A stretch of 64,000 nt of DNA from Acidobacteriota bacterium. GTDB taxonomy: Bacteria; Acidobacteriota; Terriglobia; Terriglobales; Acidobacteriaceae. Position numbers and translations under genes: made by a program. Below the pieces are notes generated by a model, which ran no database searches, was not told the DNA's origin, and was given only the letters and a program-made list of their open reading frames with translations. Below, piece by piece: positions 26,029-35,454 of the stretch. How positions within the stretch are numbered: position 1 is the first letter of the stretch; every line of letters starts with the position of its first letter. The stretch lies in NCBI GenBank assembly GCA_003225555.1, contig QIAM01000077.1, forward strand, positions 62,001 to 126,000, written 5' to 3'.

Positions 26029-27150
26029 ATGGCGAAACGGATGATCTTGATGTTGGGCCTGATGGTGGCGCTATTGGCCTCCTTGGGCTTCGTAAAGTTC
26101 AAACAAGTGCAGTCGGCAGTGCAGGCGGCGGGGTTCCAGCCTCCTCCAGAGGCGGTGACCACCGTGATTGCTCGCCGGCAGGACTGGCCATCGTCGATGT
26201 CGATGATTGGCACGTTGGAGGCTGTCCAGGGTGTCGTGGTGAGCGCGGATCTCCCCGGCATTGTCGGTCGAATTACGTTCAGCTCCGGGCAGTCGGTACG
26301 AGAAGGGGAAGTCCTAGTCGAACTCGATACGCGCCAGGAGCGCGCACAATTGGCTTCGCTTGAAGCCCAAAGCGAGCTTGCCCGCGTGACCTTCAGCCGG
26401 ATGCAGCAACTCGTGAATGAGGGCGTTATTTCCCGGGCGGAGTACGACCGAGCCACGGCTGACCAAAAACAAACGGAAGCTAACGTAGCGGAGATTCGTG
26501 CCACGATCCAGCGCAAGACGATCCGTGCGCCGTTCTCGGGAGTTCTGGGAATCCGTAAGGTAAATCTGGGTCAATATCTCGCGGGTGGTAGCGCGATTGT
26601 TTCCCTCGAGTCTCTCAACCCGATCTATGTAAATTTCGGCGTACCGCAACAGGTAACTGGCCAAGTGCGAATTGGCCGTAACCTGCGCGTCACTGCGGAG
26701 AACCTTCCGGGCCAGGCGTTCATTGGGCGGGTGACGGCGATCGATTCCGTAGTGGACGAGACAACACGAAATGTGCAGGTGCAGGCCACTCTCCCGAATA
26801 CTGGCAAATTGCAGCCGGGAATGTTCGTACAGGTGGAACTCGGGCTGGGTGCAAGCCGTCCGGTTATGACCCTGCCGGCGACTGCCATCAACTACGCACC
26901 ATACGGTGACACTGTGTACGTGGTCACCGACCTCAAAGACCCCAAGGGCAAGCCCTACCGTGGGGTGCGGCAGCAGTTCGTCAAGATCGAGGGCTCGCGC
27001 GGCGACCAGGTTGCAGTCGTTTCGGGCGTCAACCCTGGGGATGAAGTTGTGAGCTCGGGAGTTTTCAAACTACGGAACGGCGCGGCGGTTCAAATCAACA
27101 ACAAAGTGCAACCGGGAAACAATCCGGCTCCCAAGCCTCAGGACAGCTAA
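26029..27150 (+). CDS. RND efflux periplasmic adaptor (MexA/AcrA-like)
   Basis: Periplasmic membrane-fusion subunit of a tripartite RND efflux pump (373 aa). Start at the ATG at 26029, with GGGAGAGG 7 nt upstream; an upstream TTG frame is less likely. An N-terminal hydrophobic anchor (residues 4-22) has no lipobox Cys. The lipoyl half-motifs VVVSADLPGIVGRITFSSGQ and IRAPFSGVLGIRKVNLGQY flank a short alpha-hairpin (about residues 95-155). The beta-barrel (VTAIDSVVDETTRNVQVQA, LQPGMFVQVEL) and membrane-proximal domains follow. The stop directly abuts the pump gene's ATG. No outer-membrane channel gene and no local regulator are seen, so it probably uses a TolC-like protein encoded elsewhere. 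Confidence 0.94.
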   Translation: MAKRMILMLGLMVALLASLGFVKFKQVQSAVQAAGFQPPPEAVTTVIARRQDWPSSMSMIGTLEAVQGVVVSADLPGIVGRITFSSGQSVREGEVLVELDTRQERAQLASLEAQSELARVTFSRMQQLVNEGVISRAEYDRATADQKQTEANVAEIRATIQRKTIRAPFSGVLGIRKVNLGQYLAGGSAIVSLESLNPIYVNFGVPQQVTGQVRIGRNLRVTAENLPGQAFIGRVTAIDSVVDETTRNVQVQATLPNTGKLQPGMFVQVELGLGASRPVMTLPATAINYAPYGDTVYVVTDLKDPKGKPYRGVRQQFVKIEGSRGDQVAVVSGVNPGDEVVSSGVFKLRNGAAVQINNKVQPGNNPAPKPQDS

Positions 27151-30100
27151 ATGAGATTCACTGATCTATTCGTCAAGCGTCCGGTCCTCGCGATTGTCGT
27201 TAACCTGGTGATCCTGATTGCCGGGCTGCAGGCCATTCGCTCGCTAAGCGTGCGGCAATACCCGCGCAGTGACATCGCGGTGGTTCAGGTTACAACGGTG
27301 TACGTGGGCGCGAACGCCGACCTGGTTCGCGGCTTCATCACCACTCCACTGGAGCGGGTTATCGCCAGCGCCGATGGCATCGATTACATGGAGTCGTCGA
27401 GCGCTCAGAGTCTGAGCACGATCACCGTACACCTGAAGCTCAATTACGACACCAACGCGGCGCTGACCCAGATCCAGGCAAAACTGGCCCAGGTGCGCAA
27501 TGACCTTCCTCCAGAATCACAGGCGCCAGTCATCGACCTGCAAACAGCGGATACACAGTTTGCCGCGATGTATCTTGGCTTTTCGTCTGCCAATCTCGAC
27601 CAGAATCAGATCACTGATTATCTGACCCGGGTCGTTCAGCCGAAGTTAAGCGCCATTAGCGGCGTGCAACGCGCCGACATTCTTGGTGACCGCACATTCG
27701 CCATGCGAGTCTGGCTCAAGCCGGAAAAGATGGCGGCGCTCGGGATTTCAGCCTCTGCAGTGCGAGACGCATTATCCAAGAACAATCACCTTTCGGCGCT
27801 TGGGCAGACAAAAGGGTCCATGGTGTCGGTGAACCTGATCGCCAACACCGATCTGCGCACCGCCGATGAATTTCGCCAACTGGTGGTCAAGCAGGATAAG
27901 GGAGTCGTCGTCCGGTTAGGCGAGATTGCCGACGTTGTGCTGGGCGCGCAGAACTACGAACAGGACGTTCGCTTCAACGGGGAGACCGCGACGTTCATGG
28001 GTATCTGGGTTCTCCCGACTGCCAATTCCCTTGAGGTGATCAAGCACGTTCGCGCGGCGCTGCCGGAGATCCAGTCGCAACTGCCTCCGGGCATGAAAGC
28101 CGGTGTACCTTACGACTCGACCGCGTACATTCAGGATGCTATCAACGAAGTGCTCAGCACTCTTTCGGAGACGCTGCTCATCGTTATTGTTGTGATCTTC
28201 CTGTTTCTCGGATCCTTCCGCTCGGTGTTGATTCCAATTGTCGCCATTCCAATTTCATTGGTTGGCGCCGTCTTCCTGATGCTGGTGGCGGGCTTCACCA
28301 TCAACCTTCTGACTCTGCTTGCGATTGTGCTCTCGGTTGGCCTGGTAGTAGATGATGCGATCGTCATCGTGGAAAACGTCGAGCGGCATATTCAGCTGGG
28401 CAAGCCTCCCTTCCGAGCGGCTATGGATGCGGCCCGCGAACTGGTTGGCCCGATCATTGCCATGACCATCACACTGGCTGCGGTGTATGCGCCGGTCGGT
28501 ATTCAAGGCGGCCTGACGGGCGCTTTGTTCCGCGAGTTCGCGTTCACGCTCGCTGGCGCGGTAATTGTTTCGGGAATAGTAGCGTTGACGCTGTCGCCGA
28601 TGATGGGGTCCAGGCTGCTTCGCGCCGGAGATGCGGAGCGGGGCTTTGCGGGAATGATCAATCGCACCTTTGAGCGCGTGCGCAGCGCATATTCCCGCAC
28701 GCTGGCCGGGACGCTTCAATACCGCCCCGTGGTGTTCGTCGTCTGGGCAATTGTCGTGCTGCTAATCGTGCCTTTCTACATGTTCTCGCAACGCGAGTTG
28801 GCGCCGGCTGAGGACCAGGGAGTTGTTTTCGGTGTCATACAATCGTCGGCGAATTCGACGATCGATCAGACGAACCTATTCACCTCCCAGGTTTATGACG
28901 TTTACCATTCGTTCCCGGAGAGCGCCAGCATCTTTCAGATCACCTCGCCCAACGGCGGCTTCGGAGGCATGGTAACCAAGCCATGGAGCGAGCGCAAGAA
29001 AACGGCACAGCAACTATTGGTTGAATCGGTGGGGCCGCTATCGAAGATACCGGGCATCCGGGTGATTCCGCTCACGCCGCCTCCGTTGCCGGGCGGAGGA
29101 AATTTCCCGGTTGAGTTCGTGGTGCTGTCTGCAGCAGAGCCGCGGCAGCTTAGCGAATTCGCGAACCAACTTGTGCGGAAGGCATTCGCCAGCGGCCTTT
29201 TCATCTTTGCCGATACCGATTTGAAGTTCGACCAGCCGCAGGCTGAGGTCGTCTTTGATCGCGACAAACTCCGTTCCCAGGGCGTCGATTTGACCCAGGC
29301 AGGCCAGGATCTTTCAACGCTGTTGGGTGGAGACTACGTCAACCGCTTCAGCATCCAGGGCCGGAGTTACAAAGTTATCCCGCAGATCAAGCGCGAGGGC
29401 CGTTTGACTGCCGAACAACTGGAACAGGTCTACGTTACGGGATCCGATAACAAGCTGGTTCCACTGTCGACGTTTGCCAAATTGAAGACCACTACGGAGC
29501 CACGCCAGCTAAATAAGTTTCAACAGCTCAATGCGGTGACCATTCAGGGAGTGATCCCTCCGAATGTGCCGCTGGACAAAGCGCTGCGCTTCCTCGAGGA
29601 CGAATCCAAACAGATTCTGCCGCAGGGTTTCACCGTCGATTATGCGGGCGAGTCACGTCAGCTTCGCGTGGAGGGCAGCAAGTTCCTCGGTGTGTTCCTG
29701 CTGTCGGCTGTCCTGATTTACCTGGTACTGGCGGCGCAATTCGAGAGTTTCCGCGATCCGTTCATCATTCTCGTGGGGTCGGTGCCACTGGCTCTTTCCG
29801 GGGCACTGATGTTCTCCTTCCTCGGGCTGACGACGCTCAATATCTACAGCCAGGTGGGGTTGATTACGCTGGTTGGGCTGGTCTCGAAGAATGGCATTCT
29901 GATCGTTGAGTTTGCGAACCACCTGCAGGAAACGGGAAAGAGCAAACTCGCCGCGGTCCTTGAAGCGGCTACTACGCGGCTGCGGCCCATCCTGATGACT
30001 ACGGCGGCTACTGTGGTCGGACACTTCCCGCTTGTGCTGGCGAAAGGACCTGGGGCGGGTGCGCGCAACAGTATCGGAATCATGCTGGTCAGCGGCATGA

Positions 30101-30231
30101 TCATCGGGACAGTCTTCACGCTGTTCGTGGTGCCTTCGGTGTACATGCTTGTAGCTCGAAATCACGCGTTGGCGTCAACCGACGACCGAGAAACGGAAAC
30201 CCTGCTTCCCGAGCCGGTAGAGGTCGCGTAA
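27151..30231 (+). CDS. RND multidrug efflux pump, HAE-1 family (AcrB/MexB-like)
   Basis: Inner-membrane proton-driven exporter of 1026 aa, the usual length. It opens with TM1 (FVKRPVLAIVVNLVILIAGL), followed by the first periplasmic porter/docking region, helices TM2-6 with the proton-relay pair in GLVVDDAIVIVENVERH, a second periplasmic loop from about residue 550, and TM7-12 including GLVSKNGILIVEFANHLQ. Two internally duplicated halves are evident. It follows the adaptor stop with no gap. HAE-1 pumps export hydrophobic or amphiphilic compounds such as antibiotics; the substrate is not predictable. It ends 37 bp before a convergent gene. Confidence 0.95.
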   Translation: MRFTDLFVKRPVLAIVVNLVILIAGLQAIRSLSVRQYPRSDIAVVQVTTVYVGANADLVRGFITTPLERVIASADGIDYMESSSAQSLSTITVHLKLNYDTNAALTQIQAKLAQVRNDLPPESQAPVIDLQTADTQFAAMYLGFSSANLDQNQITDYLTRVVQPKLSAISGVQRADILGDRTFAMRVWLKPEKMAALGISASAVRDALSKNNHLSALGQTKGSMVSVNLIANTDLRTADEFRQLVVKQDKGVVVRLGEIADVVLGAQNYEQDVRFNGETATFMGIWVLPTANSLEVIKHVRAALPEIQSQLPPGMKAGVPYDSTAYIQDAINEVLSTLSETLLIVIVVIFLFLGSFRSVLIPIVAIPISLVGAVFLMLVAGFTINLLTLLAIVLSVGLVVDDAIVIVENVERHIQLGKPPFRAAMDAARELVGPIIAMTITLAAVYAPVGIQGGLTGALFREFAFTLAGAVIVSGIVALTLSPMMGSRLLRAGDAERGFAGMINRTFERVRSAYSRTLAGTLQYRPVVFVVWAIVVLLIVPFYMFSQRELAPAEDQGVVFGVIQSSANSTIDQTNLFTSQVYDVYHSFPESASIFQITSPNGGFGGMVTKPWSERKKTAQQLLVESVGPLSKIPGIRVIPLTPPPLPGGGNFPVEFVVLSAAEPRQLSEFANQLVRKAFASGLFIFADTDLKFDQPQAEVVFDRDKLRSQGVDLTQAGQDLSTLLGGDYVNRFSIQGRSYKVIPQIKREGRLTAEQLEQVYVTGSDNKLVPLSTFAKLKTTTEPRQLNKFQQLNAVTIQGVIPPNVPLDKALRFLEDESKQILPQGFTVDYAGESRQLRVEGSKFLGVFLLSAVLIYLVLAAQFESFRDPFIILVGSVPLALSGALMFSFLGLTTLNIYSQVGLITLVGLVSKNGILIVEFANHLQETGKSKLAAVLEAATTRLRPILMTTAATVVGHFPLVLAKGPGAGARNSIGIMLVSGMIIGTVFTLFVVPSVYMLVARNHALASTDDRETETLLPEPVEVA

Positions 30232-30268
30232 GAGACTTCGAGAAGTCAACGGCATTGCAGCCGGTTGT

Positions 30269-31402
30269 CTAGTTGGACGACGCCGGGGAAACGGGCATCT
30301 TCGATGCAACGCCTTCGTCTGCTTTCTCGTGTAGTTCGTGGACCTTACCAAACTCCGCTTGCGCGGCAGCAGTGTTGCCGATGGCCCGATAAAGTTGTCC
30401 GAGACGATAGTGCGCATCGGGCTGCGCGGGATCCAGCGCGACCGCCCGCCGGAGCGCGGTCGTCGCGTCCTCATATTGTTTCTGCTGCATTAGGATAGCT
30501 CCGATATCGATGTAGGCCACACGTATGTCGTTCCTTGCTTGCACCGCCTTTCTGAGGAACGACAGGGCGGTATCCAGATTGTTCCGCTTCATTTCGATAT
30601 CGCCAAGATAAGTCAGCGCCTGCGCGTTGTTGGGATCGAGAGCTAACTCAGTCTCGAATTCGCGCTTGGCTTCGTCGTATTGATGCGATCTCCAATACAG
30701 GTAGCCGAGACCGAAGTGCAGATTGGGTTCTCGCGGCGACACCTTCGCGGCAGCCTGGAATTCGGCAATCGCCTCCGGGACTCTTTCGAGACCATCTAAC
30801 GCCTCGCCGGCCAGGATGTGAGCGGCTGCGGAATTCGGGTCCTTCTGCAGAATCTCGCGATACTCATCCAAGGCACAGGTGTAATCCTTCGTGAACAAGC
30901 AGCTTTGCGCTAAGACGCGATGCCATTCAACATTGGCAGCATCAGACTCCGCGAGAGGCTTAAGGTATTTGACAGCCTCGGCGTAACGCTTCCCGCCGTA
31001 GCAACTGAGGCCGAGCAACATGCGCGCCTGCGTGTTCGACGGATCGGTATCCAGCGCGCTCTTAAGGGGATCGATCGCTGCCTGGAAGTGCCCCTGCTTG
31101 AATTCCGCGAGGCCGAGGTTGAGACGTACTCCCGGCAACTTTGGATTCAGTGCAATCGCCTTGCGGTATGCCGACGCGGCCTGCTGGTACTTCTCTTCCT
31201 TCGAAAGGACAACCCCCAGGCTGGCGAAGGCCGCAGCATCGTGCGGATGGTGCTGAGTCACGGCCTGCCAGACTTGCGCAGCCTCCGCCAATTTTCCCTG
31301 CTGTTCAAGTGCAAGAGCGTCAGCCGGAGTCGGCGATTGCGCGGACGCAGAGCTCGACAGCAAAAACGCGACAACCCCCAACTGCAACTTCGAGTTAGTC
31401 AT
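30269..31402 (-). CDS. Secreted tetratricopeptide repeat protein
   Basis: Exported protein of 377 aa with a short signal peptide (LGVVAFLLSSSASAQ, cleavage near residue 22). About nine or ten consecutive 34-residue TPR units follow, for example AAFASLGVVLSKEEKYQQA, ANVEWHRVLAQSCLFTKDY, PNLHFGLGYLYWRSHQYDEA and PDAHYRLGQLYRAIGNTAAA. TPR arrays are protein-binding scaffolds; there is no catalytic domain, so a specific role cannot be given. It is convergent with the RND pump and downstream of the TonB receptor on the same strand, separated from it by a strong hairpin. Confidence 0.88.
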   Translation of the reverse strand: MTNSKLQLGVVAFLLSSSASAQSPTPADALALEQQGKLAEAAQVWQAVTQHHPHDAAAFASLGVVLSKEEKYQQAASAYRKAIALNPKLPGVRLNLGLAEFKQGHFQAAIDPLKSALDTDPSNTQARMLLGLSCYGGKRYAEAVKYLKPLAESDAANVEWHRVLAQSCLFTKDYTCALDEYREILQKDPNSAAAHILAGEALDGLERVPEAIAEFQAAAKVSPREPNLHFGLGYLYWRSHQYDEAKREFETELALDPNNAQALTYLGDIEMKRNNLDTALSFLRKAVQARNDIRVAYIDIGAILMQQKQYEDATTALRRAVALDPAQPDAHYRLGQLYRAIGNTAAAQAEFGKVHELHEKADEGVASKMPVSPASSN

Positions 31403-31473
31403 GCCTGCAAGGCGTGGCTGGAAATCCCATTCATCTAACGAACAGGATAACCATTAGTCCTTCTGAAAGCTAT

Positions 31474-31507
31474 GCCCCGTTCACACCGTACATCGGGTGA
31501 ACGGGGC
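31474..31507 (-). terminator. Strong hairpin after the TonB receptor gene
   Basis: GCCCCGTTCAC (31474-31484) pairs perfectly with GTGAACGGGGC (31497-31507), and three more pairs extend into the 12-nt loop. It lies 26 bp past the receptor stop and 71 bp before the TPR gene start. There is no T-run, so termination efficiency is uncertain; RNA stabilisation is an alternative. Confidence 0.5.
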
Positions 31508-31532
31508 GTTGTGTGGATCCCGGGGGAGGGAC

Positions 31533-34500
31533 CTAGAAGTACAGCTTTAAGCCGAGCTGAATTTCTCTCGGGTCATGCGCGGAAGTGATCGCACCGAAGT
31601 TGCCCGACGAGAAGTTGGTGTTGACGTTGTTGAACTCCGTATGGTTGAAAGCATTGAAGAAGTTCGCTTGGAATTCCAGTTTGCTGCCCCGCTCCTCGCT
31701 GAAAATGAAGGCCTTGAAGAGCGAAAGGTTCCAGTTCTGGCGGCCTGGGCCACGTAGAGCGTTGAACGGCTCGTTGCCCCAGGTTCCGGCGACTGTGGGT
31801 GAGAAGGCAGATCCGCTGAACCAGTTCGCGACCGTTTTCGGGTAGCTCACGCTACCACTGACGTTGGGCCGGTTATTGGCATTGGGAATGATGTTGCTGA
31901 TGTTGCCTGTACCAACCAGGGCACCGGTGCAAGTTACCGGATTGTTCGGACCTTGAGCGCAGTTCGTGATGCCGCCCTCAGTGATGTTCATCGGTTCGCC
32001 GGAGGTCAGTGTCACGATTCCTGAAATTTGCCATCCCCCGACAGTCGATCTCAAGAGCTTATTCGAGCTGTTTCTCAAGAACGGAATGTCGTAGATGAAG
32101 TTCACGAAGGCGATGTGCAAGCGGTCCAAACCGGATGGGCCGTGATCGTAGGCGTGATTGTAGGGATTGGAAACGTTATTCAAATCGCCTACACCGTTCG
32201 CGCTAGTCGCCGGATCGTACGCCTTGGAGAGCGTGTAAGCAGCCTGCAGATTGAGATCATGCCTGATCTGGCTGTGAACTTCCATCTGCAAACCGTTGTA
32301 ATGGGAGTTCTGTACGTCTTCTGACATCTTGATGGAACCGAAGCCAAGATACGGAACTCGCGTGTTGTAATCCGCGTTGTTGTTCAAGAACAGCGTACTG
32401 AACTGGCTGGGATCCGGAAGATTGGTTTCGCGATAATCATTCTGATGACGGTTCTGGTTTCCAACGTACGCCACCGAGAACACCGTCCGCGCCGACAGCG
32501 CGTGCTGCACGCCCAAGCTGTACTGATAGCTGACCGGCAGTTTGTTCTGGATCTTGTCAAGACCGGTGATGCCGGCAACGGTAATCGGCGCCACCAGGGG
32601 AGCATTATTGCTAAGGCCGGTCGACGGGTTTTCCAACTCGACGTTGTTGAAAGATACGTTCGTACTGAAGGGAACGTTGGGGCCCGCATTGTACATGTCA
32701 TTGCCCTGGATGCGTTCGTACATGGTGCCGAAGCCACCACGCAGGACGGTCTTGCCGTTACCGGTAAGGTCATAGGCGAAGCCGATGCGTGGACCAAAGG
32801 TAGCCCAGTGATTATCCACGAGTCCCTTCGGAACTCCTGAAGTCTTGCCAGGAATTCCAATGCCATTCAAATAGAAAAGAGTGTTCGCCAAGATGGGATT
32901 GGGACTCGATCCCAAGCCGGGGCTGGCGGCTGAGCAGCCCGCCGGAAGCGGATTCCCGCCGCAGATTTGGTTGCCGTTCGTACCCGGAACAAAGACAGCC
33001 GCATTCGCCGGGTCGTAGAGATTCGGATAGAAGTTGCCCATCCGATTGTTGGCCTCGTAGGTGTGCGGAACACCGTCCCAGCGCAAACCAAGATTCAGGG
33101 TCAGGCGATGGTTGACACGCCAGTTGTCTTGCACGTAGGCAGCCCAGGAAACATTGTTCCAGAAGCCGTGGTCCTGAACCGCCAATTCCCCATAGTTCGA
33201 GGCGGTGCCAAGCAGGAAATCGGCAAAATCATTTCCGGTGAAGTTGTTATCGAAGCGGAAGGATCCCTGGGTATTGCCAAACAAGTCCTGAATCTTCTTG
33301 TAGATCGCCCAACTGGCACCCATCTTGATCTGGTGCGCGCCCTTGGTCCACGAAATATCATCACGAACCTGGTAGTCATCCGCCTTGTTGTGCCATGGCC
33401 AGCTGGCCGTGGTGTAGTCGGTTCCGTTGTAACCGTTCAGGTGGATTTCCGGGATCCGGTCGAGATTGTTTGGCCCGTTGAATATTCGCTGCGAGGTGAA
33501 CCCGCTCGGCCTGGCGATGATGCCTTTGGGAACTATGTTGATCCGGTTGCCGTTATAGTTGAACGCTACCTCGTTGAGTAGCGTTGGGCTGATGACATAC
33601 GTGGTGTGGATCACAGCGCTGTAAGACGGATTGCCGAACGTATTGGCCGCCGTGGGGACGTTGTCCCCGCTCCACATGGCCTTGCCGAAGTTCTGCGCGA
33701 TCTGCTCCGCCAGAAAGTGACCGAAGACGGAAAACTTGCTGTTGAAGTTATGATCGACGCGGACGATTTCCTCTCGAACGTGGGTTGGTACGTTGTTGCC
33801 GCCAAGAAACTCCGGTTGGCCGCTGTTTGGGTCCACAGCATTATTCGCCGGAAAGATGCCAGCCTGCAGCAGCGCAGTCGAGCTCGGATCGATCATGCAA
33901 CTCGGGATTGTGTTGTTGGGGAACTGCTGACCGGGCACGACTCCCGCCGGGGCAACTCCGCCACAGTTCCTGTAAAGGTACGCTGTGGACACGTTGTTCG
34001 GTACGGTAATGGGGATATTGCTGGGTAACGCGCCAGCATACCACGCAGTACTGGGAACGGTCTGCTTCAGCGTGTCCCCCTGAATCAGGCTGCGCCACTC
34101 CATGTTATAGAAGAAGAAAGTTTTGTGGTCGCTTTTCCAAAAGTCGACTGGACCGCCGGCGTTGAAGCCGTAAGTATGGAATCGCAGCTCGGCGATCTTA
34201 TTTGGAGCAGGATTGAAGTAGTTGCGGGCGTCGAGAGCATCGTTGCGCAGGAACTCCCAAGCTGACGCGTGGTATTTCTTGGTTCCCGACTTGATTACAG
34301 CGGTCATGGTCGCGGACGATGACAAGCCAAATTCGGCGCTGTAGTTCGAGGTCATTTGGCGGAACTCGGCAATAGCGTCGAGGGAAGGCATAACGTCCGA
34401 GCCGCCGGCGCCGCCGCGGTCGTCGCTCTCGGCACCGTCTAGGAGGTAAAGATTGTGGCTTTCACGCATGCCGTTAAAGCTCACGTTGGCGTCGCCGCCT

Positions 34501-35081
34501 ACTGGAGTAGGTATCTGAAAATCGCCCTGGCCGCTAGAGGCGCCGGGCGTCAGCGAGATCAGCGAATACATGCTGCGTCCGTTTGTGGCGAGCTGCGAGA
34601 GTTGCTGGCCGGTGATTACGTCGCTGACTTCGCCGCTGTCGGATTGCACGGCAATAGCTGCCGCTTCCACGGTGATCTGCTCAGTCGCGCTCCCGACTTG
34701 CAATTTAAAGTCGACGCGGGTGCGATCGCCGACGTTGAGCACGATGTTGTTCTGCTCGGTGGCCTTGAAGCCCGGCGCCACCGCCCGCACGGTGTAGCGG
34801 CCGATATGGAGGTCGGGAGCCACGTACTGCCCCTCGCTGCTGCTGGTCAGGTTGCGAGTCTGCCCGGTTTCCACGTTCGTAATTGTGATCGCCGCGTTGG
34901 GGACGGAGGCCCCGGTCGGATCAGTGACCGCTCCGACGATAGTCGCCTCCTGCGCGAAAGCCGGAGTGGCGAGGACTGCCATTACGCAGAGTAAGAGGAA
35001 GAGAACTGCGAGAGAGCAAAGGTTGCGGCCATTGCCGGAAAGGCCCAGACTACCGGCGAACGTGGACGAGAGAGATTTCAT
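31533..35081 (-). CDS. TonB-dependent receptor, Oar-like, with carboxypeptidase-regulatory domain
   Basis: Outer-membrane receptor of 1182 aa. The signal peptide ends at ATPAFAQ (about residue 43). A CarboxypepD_reg beta-sandwich follows (ATIVGAVTDPTGASVPNAAI to VDFKLQVGSA), then the plug (GQQLSQLATNGRSMYSLISL, FNGMRESHNLYLLDGAESDD) and a large beta-barrel ending in IQLGLKLYF, with the terminal aromatic expected for barrel assembly. Such proteins form large paralogous families in Acidobacteriota, import carbohydrates or peptides or take part in adhesion, and need TonB-ExbBD. It is divergent from the GH3-CRTAC operon, sharing the 35.1-35.45 kb control region, so a glycan-derived substrate is plausible but inferred. 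Confidence 0.93.
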   Translation of the reverse strand: MKSLSSTFAGSLGLSGNGRNLCSLAVLFLLLCVMAVLATPAFAQEATIVGAVTDPTGASVPNAAITITNVETGQTRNLTSSSEGQYVAPDLHIGRYTVRAVAPGFKATEQNNIVLNVGDRTRVDFKLQVGSATEQITVEAAAIAVQSDSGEVSDVITGQQLSQLATNGRSMYSLISLTPGASSGQGDFQIPTPVGGDANVSFNGMRESHNLYLLDGAESDDRGGAGGSDVMPSLDAIAEFRQMTSNYSAEFGLSSSATMTAVIKSGTKKYHASAWEFLRNDALDARNYFNPAPNKIAELRFHTYGFNAGGPVDFWKSDHKTFFFYNMEWRSLIQGDTLKQTVPSTAWYAGALPSNIPITVPNNVSTAYLYRNCGGVAPAGVVPGQQFPNNTIPSCMIDPSSTALLQAGIFPANNAVDPNSGQPEFLGGNNVPTHVREEIVRVDHNFNSKFSVFGHFLAEQIAQNFGKAMWSGDNVPTAANTFGNPSYSAVIHTTYVISPTLLNEVAFNYNGNRINIVPKGIIARPSGFTSQRIFNGPNNLDRIPEIHLNGYNGTDYTTASWPWHNKADDYQVRDDISWTKGAHQIKMGASWAIYKKIQDLFGNTQGSFRFDNNFTGNDFADFLLGTASNYGELAVQDHGFWNNVSWAAYVQDNWRVNHRLTLNLGLRWDGVPHTYEANNRMGNFYPNLYDPANAAVFVPGTNGNQICGGNPLPAGCSAASPGLGSSPNPILANTLFYLNGIGIPGKTSGVPKGLVDNHWATFGPRIGFAYDLTGNGKTVLRGGFGTMYERIQGNDMYNAGPNVPFSTNVSFNNVELENPSTGLSNNAPLVAPITVAGITGLDKIQNKLPVSYQYSLGVQHALSARTVFSVAYVGNQNRHQNDYRETNLPDPSQFSTLFLNNNADYNTRVPYLGFGSIKMSEDVQNSHYNGLQMEVHSQIRHDLNLQAAYTLSKAYDPATSANGVGDLNNVSNPYNHAYDHGPSGLDRLHIAFVNFIYDIPFLRNSSNKLLRSTVGGWQISGIVTLTSGEPMNITEGGITNCAQGPNNPVTCTGALVGTGNISNIIPNANNRPNVSGSVSYPKTVANWFSGSAFSPTVAGTWGNEPFNALRGPGRQNWNLSLFKAFIFSEERGSKLEFQANFFNAFNHTEFNNVNTNFSSGNFGAITSAHDPREIQLGLKLYF

Positions 35082-35454
35082 TCAGATCCTCCAGAATTGC
35101 GTTTTAGGCGCTCGACAGACGTGGTCGGCATGCACAAGTACGTGAATGCCCACGAGACTTCCCGTGAACGTTAACGGTTTATCCCCGGCCGTCGACTGTT
35201 GTCAAGAAAAAACGTTTTTCTAGTCCCAATATGAATACGGTCTCAGGATGAGACGCGCCCGAGTGAATTCTTGCTCTATTGAGTTTCGTTGTGCCAAACT
35301 GCCAGGGGAGCTTCCAGTACACCCCGGTTTAGTCGTCATTGTTGGACCTTGCGCTCGGCCGTAACCTTTTGTCACGCTTCTGGAACAAAGGCTGTTCGCT
35401 GACGTGTGGTTACGCCTTGGCGTGAAGAAAATGCACTGAGTGAGGACCGATCCG
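35082..35454. promoter_or_regulatory. Divergent control region with two CG-centred palindromes
   Basis: The 373-bp region separates the TonB receptor (minus) from the GH3 gene (plus). It contains CGTTAACG at 35169-35176 (within AACGTTAACGGTT) and the 12-bp palindrome AAAAACGTTTTT at 35208-35219. Their centres are about 41 bp apart. Palindromes centred on CG are typical of LacI/GalR-family operators, which fits carbohydrate genes on both sides. No regulator gene is adjacent. Operator function is inference. Confidence 0.4.
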
